DNA of 58,074 bases from Clostridia bacterium (GCA_017403155.1 JAFQOP010000002.1:1-58074), one strand, 5' to 3'; shown: positions 14,641 through 23,801, counted from the first letter of the stretch. The notes: generated by a model not told the origin, from the letters alone. Numbers and translations: made by a program.

Positions 14641-16113
14641 TTACTTATAATCCCTTGTTGTCTCGTCGTCAAGCAGCTCACCGTCGGGAGATTCATAGAC
14701 GTATTTCTCGTTCTTGTTTATCATCGTGAAGGGAGTCTTGAAGAAGATGTACATATCGAGCAGGAAGCTCCAGTTTTCGATATATTCAATATCCTCGTGA
14801 ATTCTGTCCTCGACGGAGGTATCGCCGCGCAGACCCTTTATCTGCGCCAGTCCCGTCATGCCGGGCTTCACGTAATGCTTTACCATATAAAGGGGAATCG
14901 TCTCCTTGAATTGCTCCACGAACACGGGAATCTCTGGGCGCGGTCCGATAAGGGACATGTCACCCTTGAGAACGTTGATAAGCTGGGGCAGCTCATCGAT
15001 GGCGGTCTTCCTGATGAAGTTACCGAACTTCGTCTTACGGGAGTCGGTGTTGGTTGTCCAGCCCTTGTTTGAGAGGCTGTTTATACGCATCGAGCGGAAC
15101 TTCAGCATCATAAAGCGCTTGCCCATCTTGCCCACTCTCATCTGACGGAAGAGAATCGGACCCGGAGACGAGAGGCGCACGCCAATCGCCGCCACGATCA
15201 TAACGGGCGAGAGAAGTGTCAGCATAAGGGCGGATATCAATATATCGAACGCGCGCTTCAGTGCGGCGTTGGCAACGTTGTCAAGAGGGGTGGAGTGAAC
15301 GTTGATGACGGGGATGGAGCCCACCTGCTCTATCTGCCTCGGTGACTTGAAGAAGCCGTAGGTTACGGGAAGGAAATAGACACGGATGCATCTGTCGTCG
15401 CACATATTGACCAGCCTGATAAGATGGCGCTTGTCATATGCGTCGATGGCAAAGACGACGTCGGTCGGCTTTTCCTTATCCAGTATATCGGCAAGTCCCG
15501 AGAAGGAGCCGAGCTTGTCTATGCCTATGTCCGCGGTCATCTTGTCTCCGACGAAGCCGAGCAGCATCGTGCCATACTCACTGTTGTCGTTCACCTGCTT
15601 TATGTACTCGCGTGCGGCATCGGCATTGTCGCCAACTATGATTATCTTACGCAGGTTGTATCTGTATCTTCTGAATCCTCTCAGCAGCACCTTGATAAGG
15701 TGGCGCTTGAAGGTCAGGAAGGAGGTCGAGAAGGTGGCGGCAAACAGCGCCCAGAAGAGGAAAAAGACAACGTAATCCTTTCTCGTCGAGATGAGTATGA
15801 CAAGTGCCAGCGGACCGTAGTACATCAGAGTTGCCTTCAGTGCGGCGGGCAGGCTGCGATACCTGCGCTGATATCTCGTTGGGTGATACAGACCTGACAC
15901 GTGGAATACGAAGGAGGCGGCAAGCACGTTTACCGCTATAATGGCAACCGTCCACGGTGCATTCAGCTTTACAACAGTGCTCCCTGCCTCTGAAATCGAC
16001 TCACCCTTCACCAGCATTGCAAAGAAATAGGCGATGAGAATTGCCGAAAGATTAAGGAACATGTCAATATATACTTCGATTACGTCAAGCAGTCCCTTGC
16101 GTTCGTTTCGCAT
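14641..16113 (-). CDS. Undecaprenyl-phosphate sugar-1-phosphate transferase
   Basis: About 490 residues, WcaJ/WbaP-like. Four to five N-terminal membrane helices (to about 125), a Rossmann-like CoA-binding segment (IIVGDNADAAREYI), another hydrophobic helix, then the Bac_transf catalytic domain (KRAFDILISALMLTLLSPVM, LFRQMRVGKMGKRFMMLKFRSM, RPEIPVFVEQF). It transfers a sugar phosphate from UDP-sugar to undecaprenyl phosphate and starts surface-polysaccharide synthesis. I prefer the ATG at 16113 (GGAG six bases upstream) to one four codons earlier at 16125. It is the first gene of the three-gene cluster. Confidence 0.9.
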   Translation of the reverse strand: MRNERKGLLDVIEVYIDMFLNLSAILIAYFFAMLVKGESISEAGSTVVKLNAPWTVAIIAVNVLAASFVFHVSGLYHPTRYQRRYRSLPAALKATLMYYGPLALVILISTRKDYVVFFLFWALFAATFSTSFLTFKRHLIKVLLRGFRRYRYNLRKIIIVGDNADAAREYIKQVNDNSEYGTMLLGFVGDKMTADIGIDKLGSFSGLADILDKEKPTDVVFAIDAYDKRHLIRLVNMCDDRCIRVYFLPVTYGFFKSPRQIEQVGSIPVINVHSTPLDNVANAALKRAFDILISALMLTLLSPVMIVAAIGVRLSSPGPILFRQMRVGKMGKRFMMLKFRSMRINSLSNKGWTTNTDSRKTKFGNFIRKTAIDELPQLINVLKGDMSLIGPRPEIPVFVEQFKETIPLYMVKHYVKPGMTGLAQIKGLRGDTSVEDRIHEDIEYIENWSFLLDMYIFFKTPFTMINKNEKYVYESPDGELLDDETTRDYK

Positions 16114-16179
16114 TGCTTTCTCCATTCCGCCGCCCGCGTGCGCAGGCGTCAGTGATATTTTGCGCGTATGTGCATATAT

Positions 16180-16208
16180 ATATTAACACTAAATGTCGAT
16201 TTTGTCAA
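16180..16208 (-). promoter_or_regulatory. Promoter of the polysaccharide operon
   Basis: Minus-strand -35 TTGACA (16203-16208), 17-nt spacer, -10 TAATAT (16180-16185). Confidence 0.6.
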
Positions 16209-16506
16209 GCGAGTGCGTCGTAGGATACACCGAAGGCACAAAAATGGCGGATATCCGAAATAGGACACCCGCCAACTTTAATTATAGCATATAGAATGAC
16301 ATACGTCAAGGCATAATGCTGCAACGAACTAAAGCTTTTACATTTTGGTAACAATTATCAAATTTTTGCAATTATTTTATCAAAAACTATTTATTTTTAC
16401 CAAAGAGTGTGCTATAATAAGCTTACAGGGGAGGAGGGGAGCTTCGCCACTCCTCGCCCGAGCTAGAAGAAAGGATACCAAGACGGCTTGGTAAACGGTA
16501 ATCGGT
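16209..16506 (+). promoter_or_regulatory. hpf upstream region with -10 box and two leader hairpins
   Basis: The gene-free stretch 16126-16506 holds the leftward promoter above and the hpf leader. A -10 TATAAT lies at 16413-16418 with only a weak -35. The leader then forms GAGGAG/CTCCTC (about 16430-16456) and a perfect TACCAAG-ACGG-CTTGGTA hairpin (16476-16493), 13 nt before the ATG. The best ribosome site, AAAGGA (16470-16474 region), is upstream of that hairpin, so folding would bring it close to the start codon. Control of translation is inferred. Confidence 0.5.
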
Positions 16507-17031
16507 ATGAAGATCACAATCATGGGAAAGCAAATGACAGTCCGCGAGAGCCTCAAGGAGCTCATCGAAAAGAAGCTTGCAAAGTTCGACAAGTTCTTCG
16601 GCGAGGACACGGAGGCATTCGTAACCTGCAAGGTGCGCAAGGGAGATAAAATTATCGAGATTACCGTAACCTACGGCGGCACCCTCTTCAGAAGCGAGGA
16701 GGAAAGCGAAACCTTTATGACAGCGCTCGACAGAGCGACGGAGGGACTCGAGCGCCAGATAAGAAAAAACAAGACAAGGCTCGAGAAGAAGGTGAAGGGC
16801 GGTGCCTTCAGTATCATTGAGGCAGAGGACGACGATGAGTATGAGGAGGAGGCAGAATTCAATATCCGAGTAAAATCCTTCCCCTTCAAGCCTATGACTC
16901 CCGAGGAGGCGATACTGCAGATGAATCTGCTCGGTCACAGCTTCTTCGTGTTCAACGATGCCGAAACACACAAGGTCGGCGTAGTATATAAGAGAAAGGA
17001 CGGAGACTACGGCCTTATTATAGAGGAATAG
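16507..17031 (+). CDS. hpf: Ribosome hibernation promoting factor, long form
   Basis: 174 residues. An N-terminal S30AE domain (about 1-95) that binds the 30S decoding region, an acidic linker (AEDDDEYEEEAEF, about 108-120), and a C-terminal dimerisation domain (about 122-172, SFPFKPMTPEEAILQMNLLGHSFFVF) that joins two 70S ribosomes into 100S dimers. Length and the C-terminal domain identify the long HPF typical of Bacillota. Monocistronic, with its own leader and terminator, as expected for a stationary-phase gene. Confidence 0.93.
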   Translation: MKITIMGKQMTVRESLKELIEKKLAKFDKFFGEDTEAFVTCKVRKGDKIIEITVTYGGTLFRSEEESETFMTALDRATEGLERQIRKNKTRLEKKVKGGAFSIIEAEDDDEYEEEAEFNIRVKSFPFKPMTPEEAILQMNLLGHSFFVFNDAETHKVGVVYKRKDGDYGLIIEE

Positions 17032-17049
17032 TCAAAAAGCTGCCACAGG

Positions 17050-17085
17050 AAAAAGCACGGTGCATTACGCACCGTGCTTTTTCTC
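17050..17085 (+). terminator. Terminator of hpf
   Basis: AAAAGCACGGTGC-ATTAC-GCACCGTGCTTTTT, a strong stem with T-run. It may also act on the converging beta-helix gene. Confidence 0.9.
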
Positions 17086-17133
17086 ATTTTTGCCATTCCG
17101 TCACGGTAAAAATGTTTGTTTTTTTACATTTTA

Positions 17134-18624
17134 TCACTTTTTGATTATCTCTACGTCCTTAAAGAGGGGCGTGTCGTTTACAATAACGGGGACGTTATAC
17201 TTATTAGACTCTATAATGACGCGCTTCACGGGCTGATAGGGATTTTTGTTCGGTGTGCCGTCGGGGAGAGTAGTCTTGCTTACGTCGCCGTACTTCTCTA
17301 TGTATCTTGCAAAGATATAAAGAGGTCTGCCGCCCGAGGTGCGCACGTCGGAGATGGTGATGGTGTGAGGCATACACGTCTCATAGCCGAAGTCCCAGTT
17401 CTCCCATGCACCGTATCCTGCCATAAGCGAGAAGTCCTGGTCATCCTTCGGAGAGGAGAGGGTTACGTCCTTGATATACGCAGTTCCGCGCCAGATACAG
17501 CCATAGTCACCGCGCAGGGTCATTATCTCGGGCTTGGGTCCCATCTGTATGATGGTGTTCTCGATATGTACGTGACCGACACCGATGCAGTTGATGTGCT
17601 CTATCTCGGAGTTAATGATGGTAATGTTGCCCGAGCCCTTGTGAGAGTCGAAGGAGGAGAGGTGACAGCCGTCAACGAGGAAGTTGCGGCAGTAGTTGGA
17701 GCCCATCTCGCCCTTGAAGAGGATTGTGACGTCATCGTCCTCATACATATTGGGCTGGTAGATATTCTTCAATGTAATTCTGTTCGAGTTGCCGAATTGA
17801 ATCTCATAGGAGCCGAGGAGGTTAAGTCCGCCGGGGTCCTGACGGAAGTAGTGCTTATGTGCGCGGACGATGCCGTTTTCAAGGGTGAGGTTGTTAACAA
17901 GCTCGGCACAAAGAAATCCGGCGTAGGGAGAGCGCGTGGGTCCCTCCTTTATCATCTTGTGGTCAAAGTTGCGGAAGGTTACGTTGGAGCGGGTTATCCT
18001 GATGCCGCGCTGATAGTAGTAATACTCGTTGGGTGCCTGGTTAGCCCAGCGGATAAAGTGACCGCCGTTGATGTCGATAGGCTTATCGTCGATTGGGTGC
18101 GCTGTGCACTTGGTTACTGTGTCGTAATCCCAGGATACGGGAGTCGAGGGGTCGATATTTCCGTCCGCATCGACAAGGAGCACCTCTCTCTGCGCGTCAC
18201 CCTTGTCCTCGTTAAGACCCGAGCGTATGTATCTGCGCTGGTTCTCATTCACAACGTGGACAAGTGCGGGGAAGCCGACCCTTACACCGATATTTGTATC
18301 ACCGATTTTGAGCGAATTAACTCCCTCAAGTGCGACGGGATTCCCGTCCGAGGTAATTTTAAACAGAGGGGTCGTTCGAGCGGGCATATCATAGGTTATC
18401 TCGGAATCGTCGAGAATAAACGCGCAGCCTACCCAGAGTGTGTCGGTCTTGATTATTACAGACTCACTTCCGTTGTCACCGAGGCGATAGGTTCTGCCGG
18501 GCTGCCCCTCTACGGGAAGGTCATGCTCGTTTGCATAGTCGTGTGCCGCCTTAATAGCCGCAAAATCGTTGACAACACCGTCTCCTACGGCGCCAAAATC
18601 AGAGTATCTTACTACGTTCTCCAT
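17134..18624 (-). CDS. Pectate-lyase-like right-handed beta-helix protein
   Basis: 496 residues. The N-terminus (YSDFGAVGDGVVNDFAAIKAAHDYA) is the entry motif of the pectate lyase 3 / glycoside hydrolase 28-like beta-helix superfamily; repeating short strands with ITLKNI, ITIINSEIEHI, VHIENTIIQM follow. No signal peptide or membrane segment is seen, so it would remain in the cytoplasm, which is unusual for this fold. The substrate is unknown; possibilities are a polysaccharide lyase or hydrolase for imported oligosaccharide. Its ATG overlaps the stop of the RNase III gene (TAATG), so the two are co-translated. Confidence 0.75.
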   Translation of the reverse strand: MENVVRYSDFGAVGDGVVNDFAAIKAAHDYANEHDLPVEGQPGRTYRLGDNGSESVIIKTDTLWVGCAFILDDSEITYDMPARTTPLFKITSDGNPVALEGVNSLKIGDTNIGVRVGFPALVHVVNENQRRYIRSGLNEDKGDAQREVLLVDADGNIDPSTPVSWDYDTVTKCTAHPIDDKPIDINGGHFIRWANQAPNEYYYYQRGIRITRSNVTFRNFDHKMIKEGPTRSPYAGFLCAELVNNLTLENGIVRAHKHYFRQDPGGLNLLGSYEIQFGNSNRITLKNIYQPNMYEDDDVTILFKGEMGSNYCRNFLVDGCHLSSFDSHKGSGNITIINSEIEHINCIGVGHVHIENTIIQMGPKPEIMTLRGDYGCIWRGTAYIKDVTLSSPKDDQDFSLMAGYGAWENWDFGYETCMPHTITISDVRTSGGRPLYIFARYIEKYGDVSKTTLPDGTPNKNPYQPVKRVIIESNKYNVPVIVNDTPLFKDVEIIKK

Positions 18625-19799
18625 TACTTTGTTCCCTTTCTTATGGTAGGTTTGTTTGATTTTTGTCTACTTTTCTTTGCATTAATCGAGGTTTTAACCC
18701 TTTTCTCCGTCTTTTTTCTCGACGCGTCCAGCCTCGAAAGCACGCGTGCCGCAGCGCACTCTCGCGCCGTACTTTTGTCCTGCCCGACACCAATCTCGTC
18801 TACACCCGCAAGAGTGCATCTGACGCGGTATTCGGCAGTGCCATCGCACAGAGTCGCGCCAAGATCGCGAAAGGTGGGCTGGAGGAGCTTCTCTCTCTTT
18901 GCGTACTCCTTGAGCCTCACGGCTGCACCGTCCGAGGCGCTCTCCCTTCCCTTCTTCGCCTGCACCTTAGGCGCTTCTTCCCGTTTTTTTGTCGGCGCAG
19001 CGGGCGCGGTTTTTGCGGTTTTCTTTACACGCCCCTCACCGTTTTCGAGAATTTTGAGTGTTGCCTCTGCTGCGGCAGCATCTGCCGCCTTGAGGTTTTT
19101 TCCACTTCCCGTGGCATATGTCCTGCCATCAATTATCACGGCTCTTTCATAGACCTTCTTGTGCTCGGGACCCGATTCGCCGACCGTCTTATAGACTGGG
19201 GCACCGAGTCTGTGGCTCCTGTCAGCGCACCACTCCTGGAGTCGGTTTTTCGCGCTCTTCATGGTGTCGGGGGCGCTCTCGCGCTGTGAGGACTCAATGA
19301 CCTTCTTTATATCAAGCATGCCCGAAACAACCCCTATAACCGCGCCGAGGTCAAGCCCCGAGTCAATATATACCGCGCCGATGATGCTCTCAAACAAGTC
19401 CTCCAGCACGGACGGCTCGCTCGCTACACCGAGCTTGACGTCTCCCTCTCCCATGCGAAGAAATTCACCGAGCCCGAGCCTTGCGGCACGGTCGGAAAGA
19501 TTCTTCTTGTCGCTGAGGCGGGAGCGGATGACGGTAAAGTCTCCCTCCTCGAGGGCGGTGCGAATACCGTGCTCATACCTGTTGGTATATTTACCTATAA
19601 AAAGTGTTACTATCGCGGAGGAGAGTATGCTGTCTCCGAAGAACTCGAGCACCTCGCTCGACTGATACTCGCTCACGCCGTTTTTTTTATGCTCGTTGCA
19701 GAAGCTGGTACGGGTGAACGCCTGCAAGAGCAGGCTCTTGTCACGGAAGGTGTAGCCTATTCTTTTTTCTATTTCCTTTATCTTCTTATCTTCGTTCAT
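18624..19799 (-). CDS. rnc: Ribonuclease III with two dsRNA-binding domains
   Basis: 391 residues from ATG 19799 (AAAGGAAG upstream; an ATG eight codons earlier has none). Residues about 5-155 form the RNase III endonuclease domain with signature SEVLEFFGDSIL (49-59 region) and the second acidic pair in DLFESIIGA (catalytic Glu 137). A first dsRBD lies at about 181-252 (ending GSGKNLKAADAAAAEATLKIL). After a Lys/Ala/Pro linker a second dsRBD lies at about 290-358 (VGQDKSTARECAAARVLSRL), then a basic tail. Bacterial RNase III normally has one dsRBD and about 230 residues, so the duplication is unusual. All catalytic residues appear intact. Role: dsRNA cleavage in rRNA and mRNA processing. Confidence 0.9.
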   Translation of the reverse strand: MNEDKKIKEIEKRIGYTFRDKSLLLQAFTRTSFCNEHKKNGVSEYQSSEVLEFFGDSILSSAIVTLFIGKYTNRYEHGIRTALEEGDFTVIRSRLSDKKNLSDRAARLGLGEFLRMGEGDVKLGVASEPSVLEDLFESIIGAVYIDSGLDLGAVIGVVSGMLDIKKVIESSQRESAPDTMKSAKNRLQEWCADRSHRLGAPVYKTVGESGPEHKKVYERAVIIDGRTYATGSGKNLKAADAAAAEATLKILENGEGRVKKTAKTAPAAPTKKREEAPKVQAKKGRESASDGAAVRLKEYAKREKLLQPTFRDLGATLCDGTAEYRVRCTLAGVDEIGVGQDKSTARECAAARVLSRLDASRKKTEKRVKTSINAKKSRQKSNKPTIRKGTK

Positions 19800-19821
19800 T
19801 TGAGCTTCCTTTCTCGTTCTC

Positions 19822-19850
19822 ATTATAGCTTATGAAAAAAGAAAAAGCAA
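19822..19850 (-). promoter_or_regulatory. Promoter of the RNase III operon
   Basis: Minus-strand -35 TTGCTT (19845-19850), 17-nt spacer, -10 TATAAT (19822-19827), divergent from the Nudix promoter. Confidence 0.55.
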
Positions 19851-19873
19851 TACTTTTTATATTTTTATTTGCC

Positions 19874-19902
19874 TTGACAAAGGGTCGCATATGGAGTAAA
19901 AT
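19874..19902 (+). promoter_or_regulatory. Promoter of the Nudix gene
   Basis: -35 TTGACA (19874-19879), 17-nt spacer, -10 TAAAAT (19897-19902), about 30 nt before the start codon. Confidence 0.65.
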
Positions 19903-19931
19903 AGAATTATAAATATAAAGAGGTTTTATCG

Positions 19932-20486
19932 ATGAGTAATCTTGTAGAGAGCTTTGTCAGCCGCGAGGAAATCTTCGACGGCAGAATACTTAAGGTAGTG
20001 AAGGACACCGTTACTCTCCCGAACGGAGAGATGGCAACGCGCGAGATGTGCCTGCACGTCGGCGGCGTGTGCGTGCTTCCGCTGCTCGATGACGGGCGCG
20101 TCATAATGGAGCATCAATACCGCTATCCGCACGGCAGAATCTTCTTTGAAATTCCTGCAGGTAAGCTCAATTACAAGGGCGAGGACCCCCTCTCGGCAGG
20201 AATGAGAGAGCTACGTGAGGAGACGGGAGCTGTGGCAGAGCGCTACACCTTCCTCGGAGAGCTTGCCTCCACCCCCGCTCTCATCGACGAGAAAATTTAT
20301 ATGTACCTTGCCGAGGGAATAACCTTCGGTGAAAGAAGGCTCGACGAGGATGAGTTTCTCGACGTTGAGCTCGTTCCCCTCAGCGAGCTTTATGAAATGG
20401 TTATGCGCGGAGAAATAAAGGACGCAAAGACCCAGCTCGCAATACTCAAAACGGCAAATCTCAGACGCGATCTTCTGAATCTATAA
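19932..20486 (+). CDS. Nudix hydrolase, ADP-ribose pyrophosphatase type
   Basis: 184 residues. The Nudix box reads GEDPLSAGMRELREETGA, with REUxEExGU intact and one extra residue before the first Glu relative to the strict consensus (GKLNYKGE). The preceding IPAGKL and MEHQYRYPHGRIFFEIPAG segments are characteristic of the NudF/YqkG ADP-ribose pyrophosphatase branch, which cleaves ADP-ribose to AMP and ribose 5-phosphate. An 18-nt gap leads to the CvpA-like gene, suggesting one operon. Confidence 0.88.
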   Translation: MSNLVESFVSREEIFDGRILKVVKDTVTLPNGEMATREMCLHVGGVCVLPLLDDGRVIMEHQYRYPHGRIFFEIPAGKLNYKGEDPLSAGMRELREETGAVAERYTFLGELASTPALIDEKIYMYLAEGITFGERRLDEDEFLDVELVPLSELYEMVMRGEIKDAKTQLAILKTANLRRDLLNL

Positions 20487-20504
20487 TATTGACGGAGGTA
20501 TGCT

Positions 20505-22121
20505 ATGGAAAACATAGTAACAATTATCCTGCTCTCCTTCACGGGCCTACTCGGACTTATCGGTGCGATACTCGGTTGCGTGCGCGGAATAGGCAGGCAG
20601 GCTATACGCACTGCAACGGTGCTCGTATCAGCGGTGCTGGCAGTCGTTTTCTCCCTTGTGGCATCGAACGCTGTGCTCGACCGTATCAACGAAAAAACGC
20701 CCGAAGAAATTATGGGAATTATCGAGCGAGCAGGTGTCAGGATACAAGGCACCGACTATGAGGGTCTGGTCCGCGACATCGACCCCACCACAATAAGCAG
20801 CGTTTTTGCAATACCGCTGGCTCTTATCATCATTCCGATAGTCTTTGTAATTTTGTTCCTCCTGCTCAAGCTGATTATGATTATCGTACATAAGATAATT
20901 TCAAACATCTGCGGCTTCACGAAGGCAAGAAACAGCTATCTCACAAGAGCCCTCGGCGCCTTGCTCGGTGCCGTGCAGGGCGTTGGCGTAGCCCTGATTG
21001 TCGTGGCACCCGTGTCGGGTGCGTGCGCGCTCATTTCGGACACGGTGACGGAAATACGCGCCTACGAGGATGAGGAATACGGTGCGAGTGAAATCGTGAG
21101 CTTCTACGACGAGAATATGGCTAGGTACGTCGACGACCCCGTGGTCAAGCTGATGGGTAACCTCGGTGGCAAATTCATATACAGGCAGCTCACCACAGTA
21201 GAGCTCCGGGAGGAGAAGCACAATATAAACGACGAGATGCGCGAAACCGCCTGCGCCGTAAGCATATCCTGCACCAAGCTTGGCGGCATGGATCCCACAT
21301 TGCCGATGGCAAAAAACAAAGAGGGTCTTGTCGAGCTGGTTGAGGTTATGGGCAAGACACCCTTTGCGAAGGCTCTTATGCTTGATCTGCTCGAGGGTCT
21401 GTCCGACGCGCATAACAGCGGCGCCTTCGTGCTCACGGAGGATGAGCTGCTCGCCGAGGCAACCGACGCCGCATTTGAGGTTATGGGCAACATAACCGAA
21501 GATAGCTTTGAGGCTGACCTGAATGCAATTCTCGACGCGTATTACATACTCGGCAGAGAGGGTGCGCTCACCGCATTTACGGGAGGAGAGCTTGAGACGG
21601 TAAGAAACTCGCTCATCAAAACCTACGTGCCCCACGAGCTCGACCCCAAGACTCCGTCGGACGACCTGCCCGGTGACGTGAGTGTGCTTAAAAAGGTAAC
21701 CGAGATTCTCGGCACAAACGAGCACACCCAGCCTATCGTGACCGCACTCTCGAAGATATCCCTCTCCGTGCTTGCGACAAACCTCGGCTCGGATCTTCCC
21801 GTTGACGAGATATACGAAAACGTTAAGGACGGACTCACAACCACTCTCTCCATCTCAAAGGATGGCAAGACCGAGGACGAATATAAGAGCGAGGTAAGGG
21901 CGTCCATCGACAACGCGCTGAAGAGCTCTGATATCGACTTCAGAGAGGATGAGCAGTACATCCTTGACAATATGGCAGATTACGTCTGGGATAATTACGA
22001 CCAGCTTGTCACAACCGATGAAAACGGTGAGCCTGCCGTCTCCGACGAGCAGATCAACGAGGTCATCCTTTCCTACTACGATGCATATCTGGCAGGAGAA
22101 GAAGTAATTCCCGAGGAATAA
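20505..22121 (+). CDS. CvpA-family membrane protein with long extra domain
   Basis: 538 residues. The first about 180 residues match the CvpA layout: a membrane helix, LIGAILGCVRGIGRQ, further helices, and LTRALGALLGAVQGVGVALIVVAP. The remaining 350 residues are soluble, acidic and mainly helical, ending in DAYLAGEEVIPEE. CvpA proteins are usually 160-230 residues, so this C-terminal addition is not typical. By topology it could be extracytoplasmic or cytoplasmic; I cannot tell. CvpA is linked to envelope stress and colicin V production in E. coli; the role in Bacillota is unclear. Confidence 0.72.
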   Translation: MENIVTIILLSFTGLLGLIGAILGCVRGIGRQAIRTATVLVSAVLAVVFSLVASNAVLDRINEKTPEEIMGIIERAGVRIQGTDYEGLVRDIDPTTISSVFAIPLALIIIPIVFVILFLLLKLIMIIVHKIISNICGFTKARNSYLTRALGALLGAVQGVGVALIVVAPVSGACALISDTVTEIRAYEDEEYGASEIVSFYDENMARYVDDPVVKLMGNLGGKFIYRQLTTVELREEKHNINDEMRETACAVSISCTKLGGMDPTLPMAKNKEGLVELVEVMGKTPFAKALMLDLLEGLSDAHNSGAFVLTEDELLAEATDAAFEVMGNITEDSFEADLNAILDAYYILGREGALTAFTGGELETVRNSLIKTYVPHELDPKTPSDDLPGDVSVLKKVTEILGTNEHTQPIVTALSKISLSVLATNLGSDLPVDEIYENVKDGLTTTLSISKDGKTEDEYKSEVRASIDNALKSSDIDFREDEQYILDNMADYVWDNYDQLVTTDENGEPAVSDEQINEVILSYYDAYLAGEEVIPEE

Positions 22122-22126
22122 GCAGA

Positions 22127-22159
22127 GGTGGCTGTCGCGCATGCGACAGCCACCTTTTT
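22127..22159 (+). terminator. Terminator after the CvpA-like gene
   Basis: GGTGGCTGTCGC-GCAT-GCGACAGCCACC, a perfect 12-bp stem followed by TTTTTG. Confidence 0.9.
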
Positions 22160-22178
22160 GTTTTCTTTTTACATGCCC

Positions 22179-23747
22179 TCAAAGCATCGGTGCGAGGAGC
22201 TTCAGCACAGCAAGGAAAAGCCTCTTTATCGGTCCTGCCTTTGCCATACTCACGTCTGCCACAATGCACTTATCCGAGAGCATACTGTCAAAATCGCGCT
22301 TGATATCTGAAATGCACTCGGTCCTGTACATATACACCGCGTTCTCAAAATGGTGAACGAGGCTGCGGTAATCCATATTTACAGTGCCGACAATGGCACT
22401 CTCACCGTCCGCGAGATACACCTTCGCATGCACGAAGCCCGACTCATACTCATATATACGCACCCCTGCCGACATAAGACGGGGATAGAGGCTCCTCGCC
22501 ATCATAAAAACGAGCTTCTTGTCCGGAATGTGGGGCAGAATCAAGCGCACATCAACTCCTCGCAGCGCAGCCCCCTCAAGTGCAAGGCAAAGCTCGCTGT
22601 CGATAACGAGATAGGGGGTCATTATATATACGTATCGTTTTGCCGTGGAGAGCATATGCATGATAGCCCCCTTTGCCACCCTTCTTTCATATATCGGACG
22701 CGGTCCATCGCCAAACGGGAGGATATACCCCTCCCCGTGCGACGTTTTCGACTGTTGGAAGAAGGGCTCGAAGCTATCATCCACGCTCTTGACATTTATG
22801 CCGTAGTCGGTGAGAAAGAGGCTTGTCAGCTCATTTACGCACTCTCCCGTAATGCGCACCGCCACGTCCTTCCAGTGACCGAAGCGCTCTGTCTCGTTTA
22901 TATATTCGTCGGCAAGATTAACACCTCCCGTGTATCCGACCGCGCCGTCTATAACAAGAATTTTTCTATGCGAGCGATTGTTAAACTCGCTGTCTGCCTG
23001 ACCGCGCAGACGTGAGAAGGGCGTTGCCTTAATTCCCCACGTGCCCAGCAGCTTGAAGTAATTGCCCGGGAGGGTGGACATACAGCCTATATCGTCGTAA
23101 ACAACGCGCACGTCGACCCCCTCCTTCGCCTTTCTCTTCAGTATTTCGAGTATCGAGCCCCAGAATTTACCCTCCTCTATTATAAAAAACTCAAGGAAGA
23201 TAAACCGACGCGCCCCCTCAAGGTCGGCAAGCATTGCCCTGTGCGCATCCTCGCCAAGCGGATAATAGATAACGTGCTCTGCGTGATACAGCCCCGCCCC
23301 CGAGGTGCGTGATAGCAGGCGCGCGCAGGAGGCAGCAAGGATATCCTCGCGCTCAAGCTCCGATACAACGGTAGCACTGTCATTCTTATACAGCCGCGCC
23401 CTGAGCTCGCGAAGTCGCACAACGAATTTGCGTTTGAGCTTTCTCGAGTAGAACATAAGATAGAGCATAAAGCCGACTATAGGCACGGTTATAACAAATA
23501 TCAGCCAGGGCACCTTGTAGTCGGGGTTGTCCCCCGAGGCGACGATGGATATGACACAGCCCACCGTAGTGAGAAATGCCGCAATATAAAAATAAGGAAT
23601 ATAAATACAGCAAATTACCACGCTGGCTATCACGCCTACAATCTCAAGCACAGTGAGCAGCATAGCTATGATATACCTCACGGGTATGTAGTTTATATCC
23701 CTCTCAACCGTCTTGTCATTCACCTTATACTTCAGTCGTCTTTTCAT
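22179..23747 (-). CDS. cls: Cardiolipin synthase
   Basis: About 522 residues. Two N-terminal membrane helices, then two phospholipase D motifs: HRKILVIDG with VGYTGGVN, and HAKVYLADG with AIVGTVNMDYRS. It joins two phosphatidylglycerol molecules into cardiolipin and glycerol at the membrane. The ATG at 23747 is preceded by GAGGTGG; an in-frame TTG four codons upstream is less likely. It is the last gene of a leftward run with two small genes (23802 and 24087). Confidence 0.93.
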   Translation of the reverse strand: MKRRLKYKVNDKTVERDINYIPVRYIIAMLLTVLEIVGVIASVVICCIYIPYFYIAAFLTTVGCVISIVASGDNPDYKVPWLIFVITVPIVGFMLYLMFYSRKLKRKFVVRLRELRARLYKNDSATVVSELEREDILAASCARLLSRTSGAGLYHAEHVIYYPLGEDAHRAMLADLEGARRFIFLEFFIIEEGKFWGSILEILKRKAKEGVDVRVVYDDIGCMSTLPGNYFKLLGTWGIKATPFSRLRGQADSEFNNRSHRKILVIDGAVGYTGGVNLADEYINETERFGHWKDVAVRITGECVNELTSLFLTDYGINVKSVDDSFEPFFQQSKTSHGEGYILPFGDGPRPIYERRVAKGAIMHMLSTAKRYVYIMTPYLVIDSELCLALEGAALRGVDVRLILPHIPDKKLVFMMARSLYPRLMSAGVRIYEYESGFVHAKVYLADGESAIVGTVNMDYRSLVHHFENAVYMYRTECISDIKRDFDSMLSDKCIVADVSMAKAGPIKRLFLAVLKLLAPML

Positions 23748-23801
23748 ATTCCACCTCAAAGTGACGTAGGGGTGCCGTCAGAGCACCCCGTGTCGCGTTT
23801 T

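Noticed and set aside
17116-19152. Long plus-strand open frame of 678 codons
   Set aside because: It lies antisense to the beta-helix and RNase III genes, which have clear domains, and its translation shows no family features.
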